Assembly: GCF_964355755.1 (NCBI RefSeq)
Contig: NC_092673.1
Location: forward strand, 8,313,001 to 8,377,000
DNA from: Antedon mediterranea
Taxonomy: Eukaryota; Echinodermata; Crinoidea; Comatulida; Antedonidae
Direction of reading: 5' to 3'
DNA length: 64,000 nt
The notes below the pieces were generated by a model. It did no database searches. It was not told where the DNA came from and was given only the letters and a program-made list of their open reading frames with translations. Every line of letters begins with the position of its first letter. Within the stretch, counting starts at the first letter, position 1. Position numbers and translations under genes: made by a program. This document shows positions 45,929 to 59,600 of the stretch, piece by piece.

Positions 45929-48118
45929 CTCATTATAGCTCATTATTACATCAGACTAAAACTTGATGAGAGAATAAGGAATGTAGTAGTAATATAGTAG
46001 ACTACAATGTGGTTTAGCTGGTTTATACTTGGTTTAAATACAATACACCTAGATTGATAATTAAAAGAAATGATAATATTTATTAACAAGTTCAATTAAA
46101 TGAATTTATAATTTAGGCCTAATAATTTAATTATGCGTTTAAAAATAAAAATGCCAAAACATTTAGACAAAATTTAACAATTGAAGTTATCTGAAGTTTA
46201 TGTAAACCAATGACAGCCATCATTAATGTTTACTATCATTAAACTTGTCCTAAAGCCTGTTTTCCTGTCAACGTTATCATCGTTAATCATTAAAAGTTCA
46301 ACAAGTTGAAATGATCGTTATCATTTCAATAATTTGAAATGATAACGATAGCGCAAACATTTGATTTCTAGCGTTGAACGTTTAGTGTTGAAATTCCTGT
46401 CTTCTTTCTGGACGTCTAGGCTCGGCAAATCTATCTAAAAAACAGCCCAAAGTGAAACAAATTGCAAACAGAGATTTTGTTTTTAAATGGTCGCATATGA
46501 TGAGATCAAAATTTGAGCATCACACCTTTGTCACTCATGGAAAGTAAATTACAGTGCAACCCTGCCAAAAATTCACACTGAATACCCAGAACTCGTTTGC
46601 ACATGCTCGATAGATCGTCGTAAGCCACTGCGTTAAACATATAATTATGATAATTATAATTATTATTTATTTGGTTGTCAGGATAGGTTATCACAAAACA
46701 TATACATACCAAACCCTTCCTATTGGAATTGTTTAACCTGATCTATTATTTTATTGAATTATAAATGTAAATAAAAGAATAATATGTGAGTATATCTACC
46801 TGAGTATCTTTTATTTTTCCGTCGGACTACATTGTGAAGTAATTCGAAGAAACACTTATAAAAACCGAAAATTAAAAAAGATAATTATGAATGTCGAGCA
46901 ATAAGAAATATCGAGTTTTTTATTTAATTTTTGTTACATTTTTGTTAATTGTCATCCAAATTAAAGATTAATAATGTGATATTGTCTTTCCCGAAAAATA
47001 GCAAATATTTCTAGATACGGTAAAAGATATATGGATAGGTCAATAACCTCACTTCCAGTCATTTTAGGATAAAATATTTCATTACACCAAATAAAAATAA
47101 GCATATTTTGAACAATTTGGCCTAATCTCAATTCTCTTTGACAAGCCACTACAGAGATATAAGACCAGGTCAAAGGTCAAACTGTCATTTTTTGGGCAAA
47201 ACTTTCTGTTAAAGCAAATAGGAATGTATATATTATGAACTGTTTGACACCAAGATCAATACTCTTGACAAGCGGTTACAAAGTTATTTAATTAAAATAG
47301 CACCCATTTTGGAAATCACAAGGAGGATTTTACAAGACAGGATGTTCCAATCTTAGGTCAGAACCTTTCTTGAAAATTAGCTTGTTACGAGTATATAATT
47401 CAGATGAGTTGGTGAAGCGACTGATTGAGCCCTATATCCACACTGTGGTCAATGATACAAGAGACACAGTCAGATATCTGAGTTATCTAGAAAGTTATAG
47501 GACTTTGTTTTCTAGATCGAAAAATGTAGTTAGGGTGTTCCTGGTCAGTTGCGATGTTTGTTTCTATTCATTTCTTTAAACAACATCATACCTGTACAAC
47601 ACGATCAAAATTGAATGCAGTCCAATATTTACGTATGAGGGAACATTATTTCTTTATTTATTTACACATAAATAAAAATATAAACATTGTAACATACAAA
47701 TAATAATAATCATATCATTATTATTATTATTCGTAACAAGGATCATACTTGCGCTATTGTAACAGACTATAGCTTCAATAATGTACGTATGATTGAAGCA
47801 CACTCTAAATAAGTTAAACCTTTCTTCAATACTACACATTAACATTACTATTACATAATGTAGAGAAAAGTAAAAAATGAGAAAAACACAAATATGCAAA
47901 TGAGAAAAACAAAAATATGCACATGCAACTTAATTACAAATTACTGATTAGAATTACATACCAACAAATATACAATTATATATATGGAAAATTAAAAATA
48001 CAACAAATGTGAATTATGTGAAATATCAGAGGATGAAAAACATGTTTTTCAAATATAAACGTGATGTTTTACTATGAAAAAAGGTTTGAGATATTGAAAC
48101 AAAATTAGTACCTGTTCT
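45929..48118. other. downstream region, one small hairpin, otherwise nothing recognised
   Basis: Starts with the presumed 3' UTR of the longer SNAPIN isoform. The plus frame at 47370-47579 (with YLSYLESYRTLFSRSKNV) has no family match I recognise and no splice borders, so it is left uncalled. The rest is AT-rich intergenic sequence. Confidence 0.35.
46314..46349. repeat. perfect 16-bp hairpin
   Basis: atcgttatcatttcaa, a four-base taat loop, then its exact reverse complement. It is surrounded by weaker copies of the same words (aacgttatcatcgttaatca upstream), suggesting a decayed palindromic repeat. Confidence 0.65.
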
Positions 48119-48452
48119 TTTAAAGATGTATTGTCCCCCAAAAACATGAAAAATGAAGATTAATTAAATTAGACTTTCAATGTGTTATTTTGTAGTTTTA
48201 ATAAAGTTAATCACTTCCAACAAAAATGTTTTCACTTATAAAATGACAAAATAAATGGTTAAATTCAATCAAAAATCCATTGGCTGGCAGCAAATTTGAC
48301 CATTTTTTGCTTTAAATTACATTTGTTCAGGTAAATACATTTTTTTCAATCCAATTTTTGATCAAAGTGGATAACTATTATGTTACATAAAATGGAATAT
48401 TCAACACAATTTTTTGAAGAATTATTTTATCAGAGTGACAATACATCTTTAA
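48119..48452. mobile_element. MITE, best-preserved copy of the TTAAAGATGTATTGTCCC family
   Basis: A 334-bp element with inverted ends ttaaagatgtattgtccccc and gtgacaatacatctttaa. The interior has taataaagttaatcactt, cacttataaaatgacaaaat, attggctggcagca and ggataactattatgttacat. It has no coding capacity. At least six other copies, some truncated, occur in this window, two of them in C3 introns. Confidence 0.82.
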
Positions 48453-49077
48453 AGAAATAGTTTTTGATTGTGAATGCAGCATAGGCCTAAAGAACAAACT
48501 ATATTCAATTGCTCTTTACTCTTATTACAAAATAAAAATATTGTCAGCACTAAATAATCAATCTGTAAAAACTTATAAGAGTATCCTTATAGAGCATATG
48601 AATGTATTTTATTATATTATTTATTGATTTTATTTTTTTAATTGCGAAGATGACTTTAAATAAACTACGCAATTCTGTGAATAAACGTAATTAATGCAAA
48701 CACAAACAAAGAGAGATACTAAAGACAATACAACTAATGTGTAAAAGGCTATACTCAAGTGTAGCTGAGTTTTTTGTTTGTAATTTTTTATATATTTTAT
48801 TGACGAATTGTATAATTTATATACTGATCTACATTTGTAAGACAGTGGGAAACTTAACATATAAAAAAAAAAATATATAAAAAGAAATATATGTATATAG
48901 GCCTATATTATTAAGTTTCAGAATAATCACCCGGGCGGTTCAGAAGTAATGTTTGGCGCCTGTGGTGTTGTAAATGCAAAAAACACAACCCACCTTTCAG
49001 CAAAAACGTCAGCATAAACATTGGACAGAAATTCCTATCCCTGTGGACAAACACTTTCCAAAATATAACAAACTAAA
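48453..49077. other. intergenic, nothing recognised
   Basis: AT-rich; the minus frame at 48630-48860 is hydrophobic and of low complexity and is taken as chance. Confidence 0.35.
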
Positions 49078-49610
49078 TTAAATCTTCAACCGAAACACCA
49101 TTAAGATTAGCTACAGCTGTATGAACAATATGAAACAGATAATAGACAGTCACAACTACACCAGTACGAATCAACATCCGTAGAAAACAACACAAAAGCA
49201 AATGCCGACGCTCAACGGAAATTGCCTACAATCATCTAATACTGTATTTACCAAGCCACAGTTAAACGCGAAGACAAATCCGTTTCGAAAACTTATTTCG
49301 GACTCACTAAACATGACTTTTAAAAACGGTACAGAAATCACATCTTATGATCCGCCATACACGTTCTAGAAAATCAACTGAACTCGGAAAACATATTTGG
49401 ACACTGAAGGACATCAACAAAGATTATTCAATCTCATGGCGCATCTTGTGATCTACTAAAGCATATTATAGTGTATATTATATCAAGAAATGCAACCTTT
49501 GCCTCAAAGAGAAATTAGTTTACACCCACCACCCTGAATTGTCGACATTAAACAAATGTAACGAACTTGTTTGCTCTTGCCGACACAGAAAGAAGGCATT
49601 TACATAACAA
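49078..49610 (+). mobile_element. retroelement GIY-YIG endonuclease fragment (second family)
   Basis: In broken plus-strand frames: [14 protein letters not shown] (49108 on), an LNGNCLQSS-like block, then a GLTKHDFKNRYRNHILSFRH-type segment, TELGKHIWTLKDINKDYSIS, and KKCNLCLKEKLVY followed by LNKCNELVCSCRHRKK (to about 49600). This order is that of a GIY-YIG-like C-terminus found in Penelope-type and related retroelements of cnidarians and echinoderms. Frameshifts separate the blocks. It differs from the 14.8-15.4 kb copy in sequence, so it is another lineage. Confidence 0.7.
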
Positions 49611-49778
49611 TATGCCATATCACCTGTATGCTAATTAGACATGTGAATGCGAATGAGGGCGTATCAATTTGATCTCTGGTGCGTGTGCGTACAATTGAGG
49701 GACTAGTGCTGTTCCGCCGTACCACGCCGAGAATGTTAAAGAGTCGCTATCCAATCGGGCTTGAACAATACCATGAAA

Positions 49779-49851
49779 GCCTCAGTGGTCTAATGGTTAG
49801 AACATCTGCATATCAAGTAGAGGGTCCGGGTTCGAATCTCGGTTGGGGGAA
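49779..49851 (+). tRNA. tRNA-like sequence (probable tRNA-derived repeat; anticodon position ATC)
   Basis: Folds as a cloverleaf: acceptor gcctcag with ttggggg (6 of 7 pairs allowing wobble), A-box tggtctaatgg, anticodon stem tctgc/gtaga with loop atatcaa, T-arm ccgggttcgaatctcgg, and a T5 terminator just after. The anticodon would be ATC (Asp GAT codon), which eukaryotic tRNA-Asp does not use, so I favour a tRNA-derived repeat or pseudo-tRNA. A similar sequence lies inverted at 60850-60935. Confidence 0.45.
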
Positions 49852-49959
49852 TTTTTCTCGTTCTCACACATTTCCTTATCTTATCGTTTCAAATTAATTA
49901 ATTTTAAATGTCAGTATATCACCAGGCGGTTTAATTAATGTTCTATGCCTAATGTGTTT

Positions 49960-50110
49960 AGAAAAAATTATATATATATTTATTATGCTGGGCTACTGTT
50001 GCCGGAAAGCTCTGCTAACGTTTCTGGTTGTTTACTTTATCGTTTTGATTTAGCATTTCGCTTTTTTTGCTGTCACTGATACCCACAGTATTGTATTTTT
50101 TTATGTATTT
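49960..50110 (+). repeat. Penelope-like terminal repeat copy
   Basis: Contains gccggaaagctctgctaacg, gttgtttactttatcgtttt and gatacccacagtattgtatt, in reverse-complement relation to 14440-14560. The CUGAUGA box of the hammerhead-like core is lost here. Confidence 0.7.
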
Positions 50111-50660
50111 TGCCTTTGGATGTATATATATATATTTATTTATTGTTATATATATAACAGAGCATAATACAAATGGGACGAACCCACATTAGATAGATAG
50201 ACATTTAGATATTCTTATATAAAATGTTCAATTTGCATTTCATCGTATTTTATAGGAACATGGTGCTGTATATACTCCAGTATTGTCCAGGCCTGCCTTT
50301 CAAGTGACATGTTACAAACCACCTTTGAACAAACGTGATATACCTTTTTGATTTCTTTGAAAAAAGCTAACATATTGTTTTAATCTAGTTATCTAGGCAA
50401 TTTAATTGGCAATTTAGCTCCGATCATGTCCCTTGTAAAAGTTCCAAAATAAACAAACGTTGTCGGTGTGTGCCAGCATGATTTTGATTATCCACGCTTA
50501 ATTCCCGGAAGTAAGCACGCCTCTTATTGGTCCTTCAACTTTCCGGTTTCATATTGATAATATTTTAAGGTCATGTATCATACAGTACTCATTTTTGGCA
50601 AGTGTTTTTCATTTCAGCTTGTAAAGAAAAATTGAAATACAACATAATTTAGGAAGAAAA
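50111..50660. other. upstream region of the C3-type gene
   Basis: Begins with TA-rich sequence at the edge of the Penelope repeat. Promoter of the gene at 50661 should be here; a tatcatacagtactc stretch at about 50577 is the only weak core-promoter-like feature. Confidence 0.35.
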
Positions 50661-53600
50661 ATGTTCGGAACTGGATTAATTATTTTCGTGACACTTTTGC
50701 AGAATTGTCTTGGAAATCCGTAAGTATTGATTCAGTATACTACAAAGTTTCTTCAGATATGTTTTATTCCTAAACACAGTTGCATTTCCTTTCTTATCAA
50801 AGAACCAGAACCAAATGCCAGTGGTTGTTTTTGATCATGGTTTTCGGAACACACCCTGACTTAATCTATCGGGCAGGTTTTAAATAATAAGACCCTTTAC
50901 TGGACTAAATTTAAATAGCGTTAGGTGTATTAAATGCCAAGACTTATAAGAGATAGTGCCGTACACCATCCGACAAATAACATTAGTCCCATGCACAATC
51001 AAACTGTCCGTGTCATTTATTTTAACTTAACTAATGTTTGCTTGATCACCGAATTAATGACGGCCGGTCCTGTTTTATTGCATCAATTCGAGAGTTATTC
51101 TATTTAAAGTAAAAAATGTAAAACTTATTTTGATGGCGTAAAATAAATTGTGATATTTTTATTTTCTCCTGGCTTTACTGTCATTTGTTACGTTTGAATG
51201 GGTCATTTCAGGTCATGAACAGTCACTACGGGTTTTTGTTGAATTACAGTTTCACGTCAAAAATAACTTTGAATACAAATCATAATGTCCTAGTAGGGCT
51301 CATCGGATAAACGGAATAAATAATAAATAATATTGTTAACACATGATTATAGTAAAAACTATATATTTTAAACAAATGTAATAAACATAATAATAATAAA
51401 GTAGCATATTATTTCTCAATGACCGATTGTATTATACATTTATAATGAACATCTTTATACTTTTTTCATGTTGTATGTTTTAGACCATCGTACCTAATTA
51501 CAAGTCCCGATGTACTGCGGGTTGGAAGCCAGGCAACGGCGCTGATAAATATCTTTAACACGGATGAAACTATTCCTGTCCAGTTATATTTAGAGAATTA
51601 CCCGAATCGCGAAAATCGGTTTGCTGAAGTTTCCGTTGATGTTACCGCAGGTAAGACATCTTTCCGTAGCAGCTTTATATGTTGTTCTTATTCGTAACTT
51701 GTACAGTATCCGGTAGCACTGCCAACTAGTTTAATAGTGTCCTTCGTTTTTCGTAAACAAAATTCGTACGTTAATTTCAAACACAAAATATAATTTCATT
51801 TTTATTTCATTTATCTTATAAATTGGGTGACCGAAATTTATTTGGTTTATACTGAAGGTATGGAATCAAAAGGATTTTCAGTTGGATAAGACTACATCTA
51901 GAAAGATATTTAATATTAAATTTATATCAGATATGTATATTAAGCCTAACATTTAAGGAAATTCAGGAAAAGAATTTAGTTGGAATAAAGTTTGGCTACT
52001 TACGTTAGTTTAAAAAATCGTGCATTATTTAATTTCTTGTAGGAAATATCTGTATAAATGGAAACATATATTTTTACGTTGCAAAGATGTTCAAAACGTT
52101 TGCAGTAAAACATATTTTAAAATATATAAGTATAAAAATAATAATCGTTAAGGTAACTTGTATTGTACGAACCTTATAATTATATTCATTTTTTTATTAT
52201 TATCATCAAGTAAAACTAGATATTCATGAAAAGGCTGAAGTTAACATTCAGATCATTCGGATTTTTTTATATGTTTTGCGGCTTTTCGGAATTATTGTAG
52301 GGCCTAGGTCTTATGGTAAACTCATTATTGAGGGTCGTTTTGTATTGCATTATTTTCCTGTTTGGCTAATGTTTCCACAAGGAAGTGTTTACATTACCAC
52401 CAATTACAACAGTTATGATGTAGATTGGTGGTTAACGTGTCACTATGGCCTTCCAATCCGAAGGTCCAGGGTTCAATCCTGAACAAATGCCAACTCCACT
52501 CCTAAGCCTTAAATGAGAATTAGTTTGTAAGCATCATAACTTTTAAAACAGTTTATCCATCCTGTAACTGGCGAGTTACTCACTGTTAGATGCGTACGAA
52601 ATTAGAAATTACATGTAAATACAATTCAATGAATTAGCCTGTATTGGAAAATGTTGTTCAGTGACATGGCTGTAGTAAATCAAATTGTAAAAAGTGTATA
52701 TTTACTATCAATTACGTAAAACGTCCAGAGTTTACCGGAAAAATAGAAAGTTATAGACAGGAAAAAGGTTTGGTCAGTGGGTATAAAGAGAAGCTCAATT
52801 ATTCATGTTTTCAATATCACTGACTTCTAAATTTAAATGTATTAATTTACCACACTTTGCCTTTATTTTGACTGCATTTCATTCATTTGCGAATCAATAA
52901 AAAATAATATAGTAATGTTAATAGATGATAGACAATAATATATTTTGTAAATAGATGAATAAACAGAAAATAATGTTATGAGATAATGCAAGCGAAAATG
53001 TTTTAGTCTCATCGATTATAAGCAACGTCTTAGTTAAGTCGAAGGTGCTCTCCGGGTGGAATTCCATCCTGAGATGAGTAGTAGTGATTAGTCTTGTTTA
53101 TTTTATTTCATTTATATGTAATTTTTACTTTCTATGGACCAGAGATTCCGAAATAAAAGATTTAATGAATGAATGAATAATGCATGTAATGGTAACCATT
53201 ATGTGTATCATTAATAGTAGGCCTAGTCATTATGTTCGTAATGATGACTTACACAAATATTATACTGTGTGACAGAAAATATGTACTGTATGTATACATT
53301 CTTTAAAAGACAACTTGATCTTACGTAAGTTAAAACCAGAGCAGATGAGAGTGACCACTCTTCCCTGATCAGACATTACAAATTTACAATGTTGTGTATG
53401 AAAACAATAATCCGTAAAAGTTAAAGAATAATAGGCCTAATATGGATTACCTGTAATGTTTTCCTTTCTATATTTCAGTTTCACCAAAGATTGTGACATT
53501 CCAAATAAATCTGGATGACATTGTACCAACCGAAGCTGAACTACAATACGTTTACTTAGTGGCCAAGTCCGAGTCCCCCGCATTGACTTTCACAAAAGAG

Positions 53601-56600
53601 AGTCGAATTTTGGTTACTTATAGACATGGATATGTTTTCATTCAAACGGATAAACCAATATATACACCTGAACAGCATGGTAATGTAGATATAAATAAGA
53701 TGTTTTAAATATATATTGTCCCCCCAAAAACATGAAAAATGAAGATTATTTAAATCAGACTTTGAATAGGTTATTTTGTAGTTTTAATAAAGTTAATCAC
53801 TTTCGTAGAAAAAAAAACCGAAAACAAAATAATGTTTTCCCTTAAAAAATGACAAAATATAATATGGTTTTAGTATTTGTTTACTTCCCAATAATCCATA
53901 GGAAGCATATAAAAAATATATTTTATTGCTATTAATATTACGTGTGTGTATAATCTAATAAAAATGTGTTTTGTGCTTTGTTTTTCATAAATTTACCGCA
54001 ATAGTTCGTATACGAGTAATCCCATTAACTATGGATATGTTGCCGTCCACTGATCAGGTAAGCCTAGTTTGGTAATCATTTAGGCTTAAGCCTAGTTTGC
54101 TGATCATGTAAGCCTATTTTGGTAATCATGTAAGTCTAGTTTGATGATCATTTATACTTAAGACTAGTTTTCTGATGATGTAAGCCTAGTTTGGAGATCA
54201 TATAAGCCTAGTTTGATGATCATTTACGCTTAAGCCTAGTTTGCTGATCATTTACGACTATTTTGGTGATCGTGTAAGTCTAGTTTGGTGATCGTGTAAG
54301 TCTAATTTATTGATAAGTAAAGCCTAGTTTTGTGATCAGGTAGGCCTAGTTTTGGTGATCAAGTAAGCCAATTTGGCGATCATGTAAACCTAGTTTGATA
54401 ACCATGTAAGCTTGGTGATCAGGTAAGCATATTTTGGTGATCATGTAAGCCTAGTTTGGTGATCTTGTAAGTCTAGTTTATTGATCAGTAAAGCCTAGTT
54501 TTGTGATCAGGTAGGCCTAGTTTTGGTGATCAAATGGTCTAGTTTGATGATCATGTAAACTTAGTTTGATAACCATGTAAGCTTGGTGATCAGGTAAGTA
54601 TATTTTTGTGGTCAGAAGCCTTGTTTGGAAATCATGTAAGATTAGTTTGGTGATTCGTGTAAGCCGCGCCTAGCTTTGTTATGTGAAGCCTAGTTTGGTG
54701 ATCATGTAAGTCTAGTTTGGTGGTCAGGTTAGCCTAGTTTGGTGATCATGTAAGACTTGTTTGGTGCTCCGTGTAAGCCGCGCCTAGTTTTGTTATCAGA
54801 AGCCTAGTTTGGTGATCAGGTAATCTAGTTTGGTGATCAGGTAAGCATTTTGTTTGGTGATCAGGTAAATCTAGTTACAAAAACTCTTATAATAACAATC
54901 AAATCATTAGAAGTTTAAAATTTGAATTGAGATGTGATAAAGAAAAACAATATTGTTGGCTGCGTAAATAAGAAATTGCTCCGTCGAAAATCTACGTACA
55001 GTTATGTAAGAACGCAAGTCACATTTTGTAGCGTTTCTTGTCCATCCAATAGATACTGTACGTTCGGCTATTTAAGGGTTCTGCAATATGACAATAACAT
55101 CGTGTCGTATTCCCATTATTATCCCTTTTACTTTAATTTAATACTTATTTTATAGTTTCGTTTTGAAATCATAAACGGTAATGGGAATATTTTGGAAAAG
55201 GAAGATGCTGTAACTGCTGAGGAGGAAACCGGTTTCTATACTCACGCGTATCAGTTTCCGAAATTCCCTGTATTTGGAAATTGGACAGTGAAGGTTTCCT
55301 ATGGCTACATGGTAAGTAATAAATAATTTAACATTTTGTGGCTGGTTGTCCAAAGCTACTTCATGACAGTAATAAATAATGATGAAATAAAAAATGGACT
55401 GCCAATCATAGAGATATTCATTATTTTATTTATATTATTATTATTATTAATTTGTTTGTTTTAGTATCAATTAGAGTCATCAGTAACATTTGAAGTCAAG
55501 GAATATGGTAAGTTTTAATTTTCATTCAGGCCTATATTTTATACCTGTTAGGAGGATTAACATAGCCTATTCGTTGGTGATATATTTTGTAAAATTTTAC
55601 ACAATTTAGCTTTTGGCTACAATGTAAATATTCGTTTTATTGAATAAAGCCTTGAATTGAATTGAAATTGATATGCTCCTCGCTATGTCATATCGATGTA
55701 GTTTAGTCTACTACGCTCATTTGATTCCTTGTCTATACATGTTTCCCTCATGGGAAAAACATATTCCATTTTCTACCGTCTGGTTCGAGCGTACGTCAAC
55801 ATCCTACAATTCTTTTAAAAAAACATAGATTTATTTTATTTATTTTTTATTTATTTATTCAAGATCCAACAGTGTAAAGTAAAACACCAAAACAGGATTG
55901 CCATAAAATATATATTTTATTTACATAAACAAAGAACAAGAAACAAACAGATTTATATATTATTTAAAATGACATTAAAAGCAGAAGTATTCCAACTAAA
56001 AATATCGATGTAAGGAAACATTTGAACTAAACTATTATATGTATAAGCAACCCGACAAAAAATACCGTTTTTACATACGTTAACACGAGAAAACTGCACT
56101 TTTAAAAGATTATAAATACGAAGTTTACGCACAGGAATACGAAAATGAAATTGATAGACAAATTTACAATCAAACTTTTTACAAAAAAACACGAATACAG
56201 GTTAATAAAAACCTGAGTTTATTGACGATTACATAACAATATTCATTTAGATACTTAGTGGACCTTATTTTAATTTTTTATTTCATAGTTTAGGCCTACA
56301 ATATATTATACTCTGTTCACGTGTGCATTTAAATGAGTGGGAAATAAACGAAACGAATAATTGTATTTAAAGTACGGTTGAACAAATCAATGATATCTAC
56401 CTTTTAGATTGCCTTGGGCAAATGCATCTATCATTCCATCTTCAAATTAAATTTAATTACTCTTTATCAACAATAAATCTGCAAAATTTGGTAAATCGCG
56501 CGATACTAGAATTTTTACTCGATGGTGGTATATAAAGTTGGTTCATATTTTGGTACTGATTTTAACCACCTAATGTAACCCTGTTTGAGTTATATAACTA

Positions 56601-59600
56601 GTTATTCACAATATACAACGAATTTAGCTTCAACGATTTGCTACAAATAAGGCTGGTGTTTTCCGATCGTGGTATACACTGTCTAATGGATGTCCATGCA
56701 GAAAAATACCCTCACACAATAATACGAGGATGCTTTGCATTTACCTATATATTTCTACGATAATTATTGTTTTTAATAGCTGAAAACCGGTCAAATAGCT
56801 CGTCAAGCTGTTCGAATACAGCATCAAAATGTTGAAGACAAACCAAATAAAAAAATACTAATTTAATAGATTTAATATATACGTTTATACAAACGTATTG
56901 ACTGACGATGAATGGAACACTCGCTGTCTGAGTTGATAAGATGATGATATGCATGGACGTAGCCAGCATGAGGCAGACGACGTGCTCGCCTCGTTTGAAA
57001 TTTTCAATTTTCACAACCCATCCAAGTTCCCCAGCACAGATTGTAAACATTTATATAAATAACTATATTTACTATTAGGAGCTATCTGCGTTCTGAAATT
57101 GCAAAGCCTTGTACCTTTTTAAAAATTGGAACAGGTTATATTAAAGATCTTTTCAGTATCGGAGTAATTTAATTTAGCTTTGTTTTGCGGATGGAATCTA
57201 GTATCTCAGTCGGATCAGAGTTTCATCGGTGTTAACGACACGGAGGTAGGCCTACCAAACTAAGACTTCACAGCGAATGTAGCTCGGAAAGGTGTTTTCA
57301 TAATCAATATTGTTGCAATAGTGTATATCTTTATAATAAACAATAGAAATTTGAAACACGTGATACCATATAATTCGATTTTTAAAATAAATAATTTATT
57401 TTGTTTGTCCAGTTCTTCCAACTTTTGGAATCAGGTTTACAGGAAAACCTGAATACATCTTGCCATCCTCGCTTGACTTTGTTGTCAGTTTCAAAGCTGA
57501 GTAAGTTGCTTAACATTACATGTTTCCGAATTATGACCGACCAAACAAGATTTTTATTTATAGTAATAGAGGAATTGATAAACAACACATTCACAATTAA
57601 TTTCCTTTCTTTAGGTTTATTGTATGCTATTTTGTTATTTCTTTTCAAGTGCAACTTTAGAAAAAAAATTCGGACCGAAAACCATGTATTATGGGCAATA
57701 TGACCATTGTTAAAGACATATCATCCGAATCATATAAATTACGTTACTCTTTATGTATAATCACTAACTAACTATGTTACTGATTACATTGAATCCCATT
57801 AATGACTCACTCAAATCATAATGATTTACATATATTTTTAACAGATACATATACGGTAAACCTGTAGAGGGTGTCTACAATTTTCATGTTGGATATGTAG
57901 GTTCTAATGACGATCCAGTAATAATTAAAAAATTCAGGGGCGAGGTAAGATAAAGACAAAATAAAATTGAAACATTACCATGTAATGTTTAAGTCTTCTT
58001 AAATTTACTATAAAATGTAAAACCAGGGAAGAGTGATCTGGTCAGTCAGATCGTTAACTTTCGCGGTGATTATAATTGCTTTATTAACTATCAACAAACA
58101 ATAATTATTAAGTGCATAATATGAGTAGATAACAGAAATGAAATCATGGGCATGATACTACATAGTAAACATAATTATAAAATGTAACAAATAAAAAAAT
58201 TATACTTTTTGTAGCTTCAATCCAATGGAGAAATATTAATACCAGTCATGTTACAATCAACTGTTGATGATTTCGACTTTCTAGTTGGAAAGAAACTTCA
58301 CTTGGAAGCAGTTGTGAGGTCAAGTGACAGTAAAACCGAAAAGATAATTGACAATAGCATACCGTTTGCAAACAGCGCGTACATACTGGAGACCACAGAC
58401 ACAGTGCAATATTTTAAGCCAGGGCTGCCTTATGAAATAAAGGTAAACATTTATTTCTGTTTCTCTGTTTCTTCAGCGTTGACTCAGATAGCACTAAATT
58501 AATTGAAATGTTGAAATAGCGTAAGCCGTGCCTGCCTTAGGAGGTGGTGCAGGAGGAAGAGTAGGGAGGAGGAAGAAGAGGAAGGGAGAAAGAGGAGGAG
58601 GAATGGGGTTTCTTTTTATATTTATTTAATAATCGTGGTTTCTGCCTTGATTCGGTTACTTTCGAAGAGGCTTTTAACCAAATCCAATCCACTTGTTATG
58701 ATATGATGATGTCAAGCATTGGTTGATTGTATAGTTGTCCTCCGTCTGGTCTACTTTCACCGGAAGCCACTAACAATGTTTTTATAGCATGTAAGGTAAA
58801 ACAAAATAGTTACAGTTTATAACAGTATGAGTTTATTTGATAATTACGTAAATATAGTCACTTTGAATTATTCGTCGGCCTGGTTTTCCTATTTTACAGT
58901 TAGAAAGTTATTACTATAATTTAAATATACAGTTGAAAATTTATAGATATTTCTGCAATGTGTGTACTACAAAAGGTATTTATTTTGTTGTATTATTTTT
59001 CATTCCCAAGTTTAAATTACTTTTTGTCAACAATAAACCTGCACCACATACTGGGGTACACATCACGGCAAAAGTTGATGGAGAACCATTAATGTTTTCA
59101 CAAGGAGATTTTCAATTGGAACCTAATACGAACGGAATTGGAGAAGTTAAAGCGAGACTTGATATTCCGGAAAATGCAAATATTTTAACTATCACCGTAA
59201 GTAATCGAATAGAAAACCGATATTAAATATTATATAACACCTATATAAATTCCTGTCATTTGATTGGACGAATGTGGGTCACATGGCGTGCAATAGTACG
59301 CACTATTCAACGATCGTTAAATAGTACTTTTTGAAACATTTTTGTGTACGAAAAATAAACGTCTAGATGTTATATAAAACAAATAATGAATGTTTTGTAT
59401 TCGTGTAATGGTACAAATAATGGCACTTGGTGAATGATGAAAGGTTATATCAACTCGGCTTTGCCTCGTTGATATAACCTTTCATCATTCACCTCGTGCC
59501 ATTATTTATACCATTGCACTCATAAACATTCATTATTTGTATACTATGTACCTCTAGTGATTATTATGTATATGCATCTAATTATATTTTTGTCATTCTA

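Noticed and set aside
47370-47579. Plus frame of 69 codons as an exon of an unknown gene
   Set aside because: Amino-acid composition looks plausible but there is no recognised homologue, no acceptor/donor pair and no neighbouring exon.
49779-49851. Functional tRNA-Asp gene
   Set aside because: An ATC anticodon is not used in eukaryotic tRNA-Asp and a decayed relative exists nearby; kept only as a low-confidence tRNA-like feature.
54046-54880. CRISPR-like array
   Set aside because: Units are contiguous without unique spacers and the context is a eukaryotic intron; it is a minisatellite.
55953-56192. Minus frame of 79 codons as a host gene inside C3 intron 6
   Set aside because: It looks like the end of an unidentified LINE rather than a host gene, but motifs are too weak to call either.
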